DNA of 64,000 nucleotides, taken from the NCBI GenBank assembly GCA_030681645.1, contig JAUXRX010000021.1:1-64000 (forward strand). The letters run 5' to 3'. Source of the DNA: Archangium sp. (GTDB taxonomy: Bacteria; Myxococcota; Myxococcia; Myxococcales; Myxococcaceae). The notes under the pieces are model-generated. The model had not been told where the DNA came from. It worked only from the letters and a program-made list of their open reading frames with translations, and searched no databases. Numbering within the stretch: the stretch's first letter is position 1; every line of letters starts with the position of its first letter. Below are positions 49,545 through 57,372 of this stretch, in pieces. Position numbers and translations under genes: made by a program.

Positions 49545-50654
49545 CTACTTTCCGCTCTTCGCCGTCCACATCAGGTCGTTGAGCGCGGCGCTGGTGGCGG
49601 CGGGAATGTCGGCCCCGGTGCGCCAGCTGAACCAGGTGCGCTCCTTGAGCCGCTCTGCGCAGAGCCGCGCCGCCGGCGTGCCCGCGTTCTCGCGAATGCA
49701 GGCCTCGAGGTACATCCACTCGAGCTGCCAGAGCGGGCTGTCTGACACCGTCGGGTGCACCACGCCCAGCAGGTACAGCGCCTCGGCGCGGAACGGCCCT
49801 TCAGGCGCCTGCCGCATCGCCTCGTCGAGGTAGCTCGCCGCGCGCAGCAACGCGATGTAGCGCTCGGGCACCGGCGCGACCGTCCTGGTGGCGCCGCTGC
49901 TCTCCACCAGCAACCGCGCCCGGGTCACCAGGGTGGCCGGGGTCTGATCAGCCAGCGCGAAGCGGTCCCTGTCCCAGGCGAGCACGTCCTTCTGCCAGGC
50001 CACCAGCTCGCGCTGGGCGAAGCCGGGCAAGTCCCGCCGCGTGAGCTGGGGCGCGAGCAGCTGCTGCGCCAGCTTCGCGTCGTCGCGGGAAAGCACCGCC
50101 ACCCGCATCGCCAGGCGCAGGCCCTCGAGCTGCTCGTAGAGCTCGTGGTCGAGCTTCACCTTCTTCACCAGCTCGGTGCGCCAGAGCGCCAGCGCGCGAT
50201 CGAACTGGCGGGTGAGCGCGAAGAACTGCGCCTGTTCCAGCGGCGGCAGCGGCAGCCGCTCCACCACCTGCTGCGCGTCGATGAAGTCGCGGGTCGGTTC
50301 CCGCAGGTGACAGCTCAGGCACAGCTGCGTGAGGCTGCGCACCCGGTACCGCGCCGACTCGGTGCTGCCCGCGAGGAAGTCGGTGCGCGCCCACGTCGCC
50401 TGGTTGGCGAACAGCTGCGCCACGCCGGCTGACGAGGTGCCGGGACCCCGCAGGAACGGGTGCTTCAGCTTCGCCAGCGCGTCGATCGAGCGCGCCACGT
50501 CGAAGTGGTGCTGTGGATCCCGAAACGCGTCGGGGCTCGACAGCCAGGGCGTCACCCGGGCCAGCGCCTCGAGTGACTCGGTCATGGCCGGGGTGGGCGC
50601 GCCCACCTCCGGAGTCGCAGCGAACAGCGCGGCACTCAGCAGGGTGGAGAGCAT
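49545..50654 (-). CDS. Secreted monohaem protein of unknown function
   Basis: A 369-aa protein with signal peptide (MLSTLLSAALFAATPEVGA) and a single CXXCH (CLSCH in LTQLCLSCHLREPTRDF, near residue 115) set in a largely helical, TPR-like protein (RQFDRALALWRTELVKKVKL). It could bind one haem c; cytochrome-type electron transfer is inferred from the motif only. GAGGGA just upstream supports ATG 50654. It is the first gene of a probable two-gene unit with the FAD oxidoreductase. Confidence 0.7.
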   Translation of the reverse strand: MLSTLLSAALFAATPEVGAPTPAMTESLEALARVTPWLSSPDAFRDPQHHFDVARSIDALAKLKHPFLRGPGTSSAGVAQLFANQATWARTDFLAGSTESARYRVRSLTQLCLSCHLREPTRDFIDAQQVVERLPLPPLEQAQFFALTRQFDRALALWRTELVKKVKLDHELYEQLEGLRLAMRVAVLSRDDAKLAQQLLAPQLTRRDLPGFAQRELVAWQKDVLAWDRDRFALADQTPATLVTRARLLVESSGATRTVAPVPERYIALLRAASYLDEAMRQAPEGPFRAEALYLLGVVHPTVSDSPLWQLEWMYLEACIRENAGTPAARLCAERLKERTWFSWRTGADIPAATSAALNDLMWTAKSGK

Positions 50655-50944
50655 GACAAATCCCTCGCGGACGACGTGTCACCGCTTTCAGTGCAAAGGC
50701 AGATCCACGGGCTGCGAGCAGTCTCGCCCGCTCCCCTGCGCAGTTTCTGCGGCGGTGGTCAAATCTGCGGGAGCTGGCAACTGTACGAGCGATTCCAGAA
50801 TAGTTTCCTGATCGGCTCAGAGGTCCAGCTCGACGCTGCTCAAGATGAACATTTTTTTCCCTGCCGGCGACCGCGAGCCTGGACTCGTCGGAGCTCCCGG
50901 CACGCGAGGCCGCCGCCGCGAGGTGCCGGTGTTACGGAAGGGCC
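50655..50944. promoter_or_regulatory. Divergent intergenic region
   Basis: 290 bp between the monohaem gene (-) and the quinone-reductase-like gene (+). It contains AT-richer stretches (CAGAATAGTTTCCTGATCGG; a T7 run near 50852) suitable for promoters, and no gene. Confidence 0.4.
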
Positions 50945-51964
50945 ATGTCGAAAGCCCACCAGCGCATCGTCCTCGCCTCTCGACCCCGCGGCGCTCCGAC
51001 TGCCGAGAATTTCCGCCTCGAGAGCGGGCCGGTGCCGACGCCGGGCGCGGGGCAGATGTTGCTGCGCACGCTGCAGCTCTCCCTCGATCCCTACATGCGG
51101 GGCCGCATGAGCGACGCGCCCTCGTACGCGCCGCCCGTCGAGGTCGGCGCCGTGATGGTCGGCGGCACGGTGTCGGTGGTGGAGCAGTCGAACCTGTCCG
51201 GCTTCCAGGCCGGCGATCGCGTGGTGGGCTTCTCGGGTTGGCAGACGCATGAGCTCTCGGACGGGCGCGGCGTTCGCAAGCTCGACCCCGCGATGACGCA
51301 CACCTCGCAGGCGCTGGGCGTGCTGGGGATGCCGGGCTTCACCGCGTACATGGGGCTGACCGACATCGGCGCGCCGAAGGCCGGGGAGACGGTCGTGGTG
51401 GCCGCGGCGACCGGGGCGGTGGGCGCGGTGGTCGGCCAGGTGGCGAAGCTGCTCGGCTGCCGGGTGGTGGGCATCGCCGGCGGTCCCGACAAGTGCCGCT
51501 TCGCCGTGGACGAGCTCGGCTTCGAGGCCTGTCTCGATCACAAGGGCCCCACCCTGAAGAAGGAGCTGCGCGAGGCGTGCCCGAAGGGCATCGACGTGTA
51601 CTTCGAGAACGTCGGCGGCCCGGTGTTCGACGCCGTGCTCCCGCTGCTCAACACGAAGGCGCGCGTGCCGGTGTGCGGGCTCATCGCCGGCTACAACGCC
51701 GAGAAGCTGCCCGAGGGACCCGACAAGAGCCCGCTGCTCATGGGCACGATCCTCAAGAAGCGAATTCGCATGCAGGGCTTCATCGTCTTCGAGGACTACG
51801 GGCCGCGGCTCGGTGAGTTCCTCGCGAAGATGGGGCCCTGGGTGGCCGAGGGGAAGATCAAGTACCGCGAGGACGTGGTGAGCGGGCTCGAGAAGGCGCC
51901 CGAGGCGTTCATCGGACTGCTCGAGGGCAGGAACTTCGGCAAGCTCATCGTGCAGGTCAGCTGA
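50945..51964 (+). CDS. Medium-chain NADP-dependent oxidoreductase (CurA / LTB4-dehydrogenase type)
   Basis: A 339-aa zinc-independent MDR enzyme: N-terminal LSLDPYMRGRMSD, GVLGMPGFTAYMGL, cofactor loop VVAAATGAVGAVVGQVAKL, GIAGGPDKC, and DVYFENVGGPVFDAVL with the C-terminal MQGFIVFEDYG. All are typical of prostaglandin reductase / NADPH-dependent curcumin reductase relatives, which reduce alpha,beta-unsaturated carbonyls or quinones. ATG 50945 is preceded by GGAAGGG. Stand-alone gene. Confidence 0.92.
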   Translation: MSKAHQRIVLASRPRGAPTAENFRLESGPVPTPGAGQMLLRTLQLSLDPYMRGRMSDAPSYAPPVEVGAVMVGGTVSVVEQSNLSGFQAGDRVVGFSGWQTHELSDGRGVRKLDPAMTHTSQALGVLGMPGFTAYMGLTDIGAPKAGETVVVAAATGAVGAVVGQVAKLLGCRVVGIAGGPDKCRFAVDELGFEACLDHKGPTLKKELREACPKGIDVYFENVGGPVFDAVLPLLNTKARVPVCGLIAGYNAEKLPEGPDKSPLLMGTILKKRIRMQGFIVFEDYGPRLGEFLAKMGPWVAEGKIKYREDVVSGLEKAPEAFIGLLEGRNFGKLIVQVS

Positions 51965-52054
51965 CAGCAGCCGACGGCTGCGCAGACCTCTTCTCACCCG
52001 CGGTGGAAGTCTCGCTGGTTCGCTGAGGTCGCCGGCTTGCACGAGCCCCGCCCC

Positions 52055-52693
52055 ATGCTTCCCGAGGGCGCGGTGATCTACGAGGACGCCTGGAGTTCCA
52101 TCGCGCGCGCCAACACGACCTATCGGAGGCTTCGCGCGCTGGTCGCCGCCCGCCGCGTGCCCACCCTGGCTCGCAGGCGCTTGAGCAACGCGGACACCGC
52201 CATGCAGGAAGCCGCGACCGTCATCATGCGGACGCGCGCCAGGGGCGACCACCAGCTGCGTGCAGAGATCGCTCGTTGGATGAGCGAGGCCACGCGGTGC
52301 CGCCAGGCGCTCCGGCTCGCGGCCGAGCGCTTCGCGCGGGACGAGGGTTGGGGACCCTCTCCCCCGACGCTCGAGGGCATCCTCGACGAGTACGCGGGGT
52401 TCCGGCTCCAGCCCTCGCCGGCTCCACCAGCGCGGGGCCGCATCCTCCTGCGCGCGATGATCTACCTGGGCATCGGTGTGGGTCTGCTGAGCGGCCTGCT
52501 GGCGATCGTGGCTTCCCCGTTGGCGGCGCTGCTGGCCCTGCTGCTGGTGAACCTGGCTCCACCTGTGGTGGTGATGGCCGCGGTGCGGCTGCTGACCGAT
52601 CCGGGACCCGACGGAAAGCCGTGGCAGGTGATGGAGGCCGTCCTCGCCGTGCTCGTCCACAGCCTGGCGCTCGCCATCGCGTCGACCAGCTGA
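52055..52693 (+). CDS. Membrane protein of unknown function
   Basis: A 212-aa protein: the first ~115 residues are helical and Arg/Ala-rich (AMQEAATVIMRTRARGDHQL), a Pro-rich hinge follows, then two or three hydrophobic helices (YLGIGVGLLSGLLAIVA; LLALLLVNLAPPVVVMAAV; AVLAVLVHSLALAIAST). ATG 52055 or TTG 52037 may start it. No family recognised. Confidence 0.6.
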   Translation: MLPEGAVIYEDAWSSIARANTTYRRLRALVAARRVPTLARRRLSNADTAMQEAATVIMRTRARGDHQLRAEIARWMSEATRCRQALRLAAERFARDEGWGPSPPTLEGILDEYAGFRLQPSPAPPARGRILLRAMIYLGIGVGLLSGLLAIVASPLAALLALLLVNLAPPVVVMAAVRLLTDPGPDGKPWQVMEAVLAVLVHSLALAIASTS

Positions 52694-52827
52694 CGTGCCT
52701 CGCCAGCGAAAGCGGAAGCCACGCAGCTTGTTGGCAGCCCTCGCTAAGTGTAAATCCTGCTGACATAGATGGAGTGCACGTGCTCCACCCTTCGAACGAG
52801 AACCCTCAGCGCCCCGAGGAGATCCAC

Positions 52828-54315
52828 ATGGTGATCAAGAACGACCGTTCGAGTGATGGAGCAAAGCAGGCGGCAGCCGAGGCCGCCCGGCAACGCGCCG
52901 CTGAGCAGGCCCGCGCCGCAGCAGCGCGAGCGGCGAAGGCTGCTGCCGCCGCCGCCGCTGCCGCGAAGAGCAAGCCGAGCCAGAAGTTCAAGGCCGACGA
53001 GATGTCATCGGGTCGCGGCGGTGCGCTGCGACGCGATTCCGTCTCGCGGCTCGGCTCCTCCGGGCTGGCCGCGGCCAACGTCATGGCCCCTCTCCGGATG
53101 ACGGGCGCCAGGCTCAAGGCCACCACGTTCAGCACGCGCAACGGGCCGCTCGAGTCGCGAAACCAGAACCAGTTCGTGCCCGACGACGTGCTCAAGAGCG
53201 GCGACCCGGCGAAGGTGCGCCAGTTCATCACCGACTCGAACACGGCCGCCTACAAGCCCGAGATCGACGCGGCCAACGCGAAGATCGACGAGGTCCAGAA
53301 GAAGATCGACGCCATCGCGGCCGAGCCCAGCGACATGGTCAACCGGATGCGGATCAACGCGCTGACCACCGAGAAGGCCGGCCTGGTGACCGAGCGGGAC
53401 GCGCTGGTCTCCAAGCGCGACACCCAGACCTCCGACGCCATCGCCAACTTCGACAAGCACCTCGCCGAGGCCCAGGCGGCCGACCCGAAGGCTGATCAGG
53501 CCACGTTGGTCGCCGAGGCGGGCGCGAAGTACAACGACTACGTCTTCTACCACTCGTCGGAAGGGGAGAAGATCCCCGAGCCGACCACGCTGTACGCCAC
53601 CGGCACCGGCGACGGCTGGAAGATCGAGCCCAACGACATCAGCCAGGGCGGGCTGGGTGATTGCTACCTGCTCGCGGCGATGGCCAGCCTCGCCCAGGAG
53701 CACCCGGAGCAGATCGAGAAGATGATCAAGGACAACGGCGACGGCACCTACACCGTCACGTTCCACCGCGAGGTCCCAGACGAGTCCGTGCTCGGCAAGC
53801 TCTTCAACCGCACGAAGGACGAGACGTTCGAGATCACCGTCGACCTCACCGTCCCCTCGAGCGTGAACGGAAACACCCCCGCCCACGCGGAAGTCGGAGA
53901 CACCGACGGCAAGACCAACGCCACCGAGGTCTGGCCGCTGGTCCTCGAGAAGGCCTACGCCCAGATGAAGCAGTCCTACGGCGCGATGGACGGCGGTGTG
54001 CCCGGCGACGCGCTGTACACGCTGACCGGCTCGAAGGCCCCCCGCACCGACACCAGCTCGGTCTCGGCCGACCAGATCGCCCAGTACGACGAGGACGGCC
54101 GCGCCATGGTGGTCGACACCTGCGGCGCCGACGAGAAGGCCCTGGCCACCTACGGGCTGGTGGGCGGGCACGCGTACTCGGTCAAGGGCATCAAGACCGA
54201 CGCCGACGGCAAGCAATACGTGCTCCTGTACAACCCGTGGGGCGTGGGCAACGAGCCCAAGCCGATCCCCATCGAAGAAGCGGCGAAGCTGATCCCCAAC
54301 TTCTATGTGAACTGA
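52828..54315 (+). CDS. Calpain-family cysteine protease
   Basis: A 495-aa protein. The N-terminal ~60 residues are an Ala/Arg/Lys-rich helix without a Sec signal, followed by a helical coiled-coil part (PEIDAANAKIDEVQKKIDAI) and a C2-type protease domain: catalytic C279 in ISQGGLGDCYLLAAMASLA, H448 in GLVGGHAYSVKGIK and N469 in LLYNPWG. The triad is complete. Bacterial calpain-like proteases usually lack the EF-hand part, as here. How it leaves the cell, if it does, is unclear. GAGGAG upstream supports ATG 52828. The gene 10 bp downstream is a likely partner. Confidence 0.88.
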   Translation: MVIKNDRSSDGAKQAAAEAARQRAAEQARAAAARAAKAAAAAAAAAKSKPSQKFKADEMSSGRGGALRRDSVSRLGSSGLAAANVMAPLRMTGARLKATTFSTRNGPLESRNQNQFVPDDVLKSGDPAKVRQFITDSNTAAYKPEIDAANAKIDEVQKKIDAIAAEPSDMVNRMRINALTTEKAGLVTERDALVSKRDTQTSDAIANFDKHLAEAQAADPKADQATLVAEAGAKYNDYVFYHSSEGEKIPEPTTLYATGTGDGWKIEPNDISQGGLGDCYLLAAMASLAQEHPEQIEKMIKDNGDGTYTVTFHREVPDESVLGKLFNRTKDETFEITVDLTVPSSVNGNTPAHAEVGDTDGKTNATEVWPLVLEKAYAQMKQSYGAMDGGVPGDALYTLTGSKAPRTDTSSVSADQIAQYDEDGRAMVVDTCGADEKALATYGLVGGHAYSVKGIKTDADGKQYVLLYNPWGVGNEPKPIPIEEAAKLIPNFYVN

Positions 54316-54325
54316 CGGGTGACCT

Positions 54326-54898
54326 ATGAAGAACGACGAGACGTTGGTTCGGCTGCCCCAGGGGTTGGACTCCGCGTTCGGTGACTGTCGCGTGGGCGTG
54401 GTGCTGGTGCGGAAGGACGAGGCGGTGCTGTCGGTGCGGCCGAAGCAGGCAGGCGGCCCACGCGTGCAGATGACCGTTCGCCCGGGCGAGGTGGTGCCCA
54501 TCGACGGGGCGCTGCACCGGGTGGTCGAGGTGCACCACGCCGACGGCAAGACCGTGCTCCCCGGCGGCTCGAAGGACTACGTGGTCATCGACTCGGCGCC
54601 CGTGGAGCTCGCCTCGCTCGAGCTGCACGCCGGCAGCCTCGCCATCCCCCTGGGCGCGACCGCCAACGGGGCCGGCTACGATCTCGAGGTCATCTCGCTG
54701 GGCGCGGACGCCACCGCACAGCTCGAGGTCTGGCCCGACGAGTTCGCCAAGCCCCAGACGAAGCCCGCGCTGATCAAGTCTTTCGCCGTCAAGGGAGGAG
54801 CGACGATCGCCGCCGGCCCGGGCCAGGTCTCCATCGTCTCGGTCGTGCCGCCCAACACGAGCTCCGGGTTGCGCGGCTTCGTCGAGGTCGGCTGGTAG
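54326..54898 (+). CDS. Companion protein of the calpain-like protease
   Basis: A 190-aa protein, rich in beta strands and hydrophobic Val/Ala, without signal peptide or membrane helix. I do not recognise a family. It has two beta-rich halves (VGVVLVRKDEAVLSVRPKQA; VVIDSAPVELASLELHAGSL ending VSIVSVVPPN). It starts 10 bp after the protease stop with GGGTGA upstream, so the two are co-transcribed. The pairing suggests an inhibitor, chaperone or immunity protein for the protease, or a carrier, all inference. Confidence 0.7.
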   Translation: MKNDETLVRLPQGLDSAFGDCRVGVVLVRKDEAVLSVRPKQAGGPRVQMTVRPGEVVPIDGALHRVVEVHHADGKTVLPGGSKDYVVIDSAPVELASLELHAGSLAIPLGATANGAGYDLEVISLGADATAQLEVWPDEFAKPQTKPALIKSFAVKGGATIAAGPGQVSIVSVVPPNTSSGLRGFVEVGW

Positions 54899-54985
54899 CC
54901 GGCTGGCCGGCCAGTCAGCGCATGTCGCGCGCCGCGAAGCAGGGGCTGCTTGCTCATGCGGGTGCTCACCGGGTCTGATCACCCC

Positions 54986-55312
54986 ATGCACGCCCACACC
55001 GTGATCGCCGTGTATCGCCCCCGGCCTGGTCAGCAGGCCGGGCTCGATGCCCTGATGAAGAAGCACCTCGAGAACCTCCGCAGCTGGGGCATGGCGACCG
55101 ATGCTCCGGCGGTGCTGCTCAAGTCGAAGCACGACGGCAGCTACCTGGAGATCTTCGACTGGGTGTCGAAGGAAGTGGTCGACGCCGCGCACCACGATCC
55201 GCGCGTGCTCGCCATGTGGGACGCCTTCGGCAAGGTCTGCGACTACGTGACGCTCAAGGACCTGCACGAAGGGGCGGAGATGTTCGCCTCGTTCGAGCGC
55301 ATCGAGCTCTGA
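54986..55312 (+). CDS. Small dimeric alpha/beta-barrel protein (ABM/NIPSNAP-like)
   Basis: A 108-aa protein with the ferredoxin-like pattern strand-helix-strand: HTVIAVYRPRPGQQAGLDAL, LKSKHDGSYLEIFDWVSKE, then WDAFGKVCDYVTLKDL. It resembles antibiotic-biosynthesis-monooxygenase-like or NIPSNAP-like small domains, which act as dimers in haem-free oxidation or binding. ATG 54986 follows TGATCACCCC. Stand-alone; substrate unknown. Confidence 0.7.
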   Translation: MHAHTVIAVYRPRPGQQAGLDALMKKHLENLRSWGMATDAPAVLLKSKHDGSYLEIFDWVSKEVVDAAHHDPRVLAMWDAFGKVCDYVTLKDLHEGAEMFASFERIEL

Positions 55313-55415
55313 GGTTCGACTGACACACACTCGAAGCGCTCGACGTGGCGGCAGTGTCATTCGAGAGTTTGGTCAATGCGAAAGGTTTCTACACAAACTT
55401 CGTCAAGGTAGAAAT

Positions 55416-55508
55416 ATGCGCGGGCCTTACGCTGCGGCCATGACGATCGAGACCGAAGCAGCGCTGGGATTCGAGGGGCCCGACGTGTACCTGGAGCCCA
55501 CGTCTTGA
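55416..55508 (+). CDS. Coupled 30-codon ORF upstream of the hydrolase
   Basis: ATG 55416, with AAGG about eight bases upstream in an AT-rich stretch, opens a frame of 30 codons rich in acidic residues (MTIETEAALGFEGPDVYLEP in its second part). Its TGA (55506-55508) overlaps the TTG start of the next gene in TTGA. That geometry fits a leader peptide controlling the hydrolase by translational coupling, or a very small protein. No peptide family is recognised. Confidence 0.4.
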   Translation: MRGPYAAAMTIETEAALGFEGPDVYLEPTS

Positions 55509-56254
55509 GCCGCTGGCTGGTCGCGGCTCTCGCGCTGGGCACGCTGGGCTGCTCGCTGCTGCGGTCCAGCCGCGAGCCGCTGCGGGCCTCGATGCTGGTG
55601 GAGGGCCGAAGAGACTGCGTGGTGGTGCTGCTGCCCGGCCTGGGTGACGCGCCCGAGCGCTTCGACCAGCATGGCTTCGCCGAGGCGCTCGAGCGCAGCC
55701 CCGCGCCCTGCGACCTGATGGTGGTGGACTCGCACTTTGGCTACTACCGCGACGCGGTGCTCCCCGAGCGCCTGGCCGCGGAGGTCCTCTCGCCGCTGCG
55801 CGCGCGGTACCTGCGCACCTGGTTGGTGGGGGTCTCGCTGGGCGGGTACGGCGCGGCGCTCACGGCCTCGGCGCGGCCCGACCTCGTCGACGGGGTGGTG
55901 TTGATCAGCCCCTTCCTCGGCGTGCCGCGCCGGGTGCGGCCGTTCGTGGAGCAGGTGGAGGCCTCAGGCGGGCTGGACCGCTACCAGGGCCCCTTCGCGG
56001 CGCTCAGCGCCCCGCGCCGGCACTTCGTGGAAGCCGAGCCGCTCTGGGCCTGGCTGTCGAGCCGCGCCCGGGCAGAGCCGGGCCCGCGCCTGGTGCTGGC
56101 CTTCGGCACCGAAGACGGCTTCTCCTGGAAGCACCGCGTGCTGGGCGACGGCCTCGAGGCGCGCGACGTGGTCGAACTGCGTGGGCGCCACTCCTGGGAG
56201 ACCTTCGCGGCCCTGTGGCGCGAGGTGGTGCAGGCCTCGCCCTGGCGCAGCTGA
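55505..56254 (+). CDS. Alpha/beta-hydrolase lipoprotein
   Basis: A 249-aa protein with a lipobox signal (LALGTLGCSLL). The hydrolase fold shows VVLLPGLGDAPERF (oxyanion loop), VGVSLGGYGAAL (nucleophile Ser), FGTEDGFSWKHRV (acid region) and RGRHSWETF (His). It is likely a membrane-bound esterase or lipase-like enzyme at the envelope. The start is TTG 55505, overlapping the small ORF before it; the lipobox position supports this start. Confidence 0.8.
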   Translation: MSRWLVAALALGTLGCSLLRSSREPLRASMLVEGRRDCVVVLLPGLGDAPERFDQHGFAEALERSPAPCDLMVVDSHFGYYRDAVLPERLAAEVLSPLRARYLRTWLVGVSLGGYGAALTASARPDLVDGVVLISPFLGVPRRVRPFVEQVEASGGLDRYQGPFAALSAPRRHFVEAEPLWAWLSSRARAEPGPRLVLAFGTEDGFSWKHRVLGDGLEARDVVELRGRHSWETFAALWREVVQASPWRS

Positions 56255-56434
56255 GCCGCAGCCGACCGCCTCCCACCTCGAGCAGTGTGCGTCCGGACTG
56301 GAGAAGCCGAAATGCAGGCCCGAGGCTCTTCGGGTGTGCATGAGGTGAGCGCCTGGGCCCTCTTCAGACTCTCCGCGATCGTGCCGAAGCTTCTTCGGGG
56401 GCCTGAGTGGAAAATCTGGCGCGGTGAGGCACAC

Positions 56435-57250
56435 ATGTCACGAGCACCTTCTGGGGACTTGCCCTGGCTCATCTTGCAGTTGAAGAGCCAGCTCTTTGCG
56501 CTGTCAGCCAGCCATCTGAAGGAGTTGGTGGTGGCGGAGCAGATCACTCCGGTCGCCCGGACCCCGCCGCACATCCGCGGGGTGGTGAACCTGCGGGGCA
56601 GGGTGATCCCCGTGGTGGACCTGCGCAAGCGGTTGGGCATGCCGGGCGCCCCCGAGGAGGCGGACGCCTTCTGCGCGCTGATGGCGGAGCGCGAGCAGGA
56701 CCACCGCAAGTGGCTGAACGAGCTGGAGGCGTCGGTGAAGGAGCGCCGCCCCTTCACCCTCACCACCGACCCGCACCGGTGCGCCTTCGGCCGCTGGTAC
56801 GACACCTACCGCGCAGAGAACGTCTGGGTGGCAGGGCTGCTCCGGAAGTTCGACGAGCCCCACCAGCGCATCCACCGCCTCGGCGACGAGGTCGAGGCGA
56901 TCAAGGCCACCGGTCAATTCGAGGCAGCGCTGGCGTCGATCGAGCGTTCCCGCGAGAAGGGCCTCAACCTGATGCTCTCGCTCTTCGCCGAGCTCAAGGT
57001 GCTCACCCGCGAAGCCATCCACGAGACCCTGGCGGTGCTGTCCATCGAAGGCGCGGTGGTGGCCGTGACGCTCGACGTGGCCCTCTCGGTGGAGAAGCTG
57101 TCCGCGGAGGAGCTGCCCAGCGGCTCAGGGGCGCGCCCGGACGGCCTGGTGCGACGGGTCGGGCGCCGTTCGGGCCAGAGCCAACCGGTGATGCTGCTGG
57201 AGTGCGAGCACCTGCTCGACGGCGCGCGGGTTCCCCCGGGGCCCGCATGA
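56435..57250 (+). CDS. CheW-like protein with inserted CZB (zinc-binding) domain
   Basis: A 271-aa protein. A CheW-type coupling domain begins at about residue 10 (WLILQLKSQLFALSASHLKE, VARTPPHIRGVVNLRGRVIP, VVDLRKRLGMP) and resumes at the end (VMLLECEHLLDG). Between them (about 85-170) is a CZB-type helical bundle: DHRKWLNELEA, then HRCAFGRWYDTY and HQRIHRLGDEVEAI, giving the His-Cys-His-His zinc set. CZB domains sense zinc or oxidants such as hypochlorous acid. CheW couples chemoreceptors to CheA, so this protein could make that coupling redox-dependent. GAGG six bases before ATG 56435 sets the start. Confidence 0.85.
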   Translation: MSRAPSGDLPWLILQLKSQLFALSASHLKELVVAEQITPVARTPPHIRGVVNLRGRVIPVVDLRKRLGMPGAPEEADAFCALMAEREQDHRKWLNELEASVKERRPFTLTTDPHRCAFGRWYDTYRAENVWVAGLLRKFDEPHQRIHRLGDEVEAIKATGQFEAALASIERSREKGLNLMLSLFAELKVLTREAIHETLAVLSIEGAVVAVTLDVALSVEKLSAEELPSGSGARPDGLVRRVGRRSGQSQPVMLLECEHLLDGARVPPGPA

Positions 57251-57372
57251 CCCTGCCCGAAACGGCGTCTCCGTTCGGAGCGGGCGGGATTTTGCCGCCC
57301 GACCCGACGCGAGGGACGCGGCCCCGATAGAGTACGTTTCGCTCCTCGCCGGCGGTCCGAAAGAGCCAGTCC

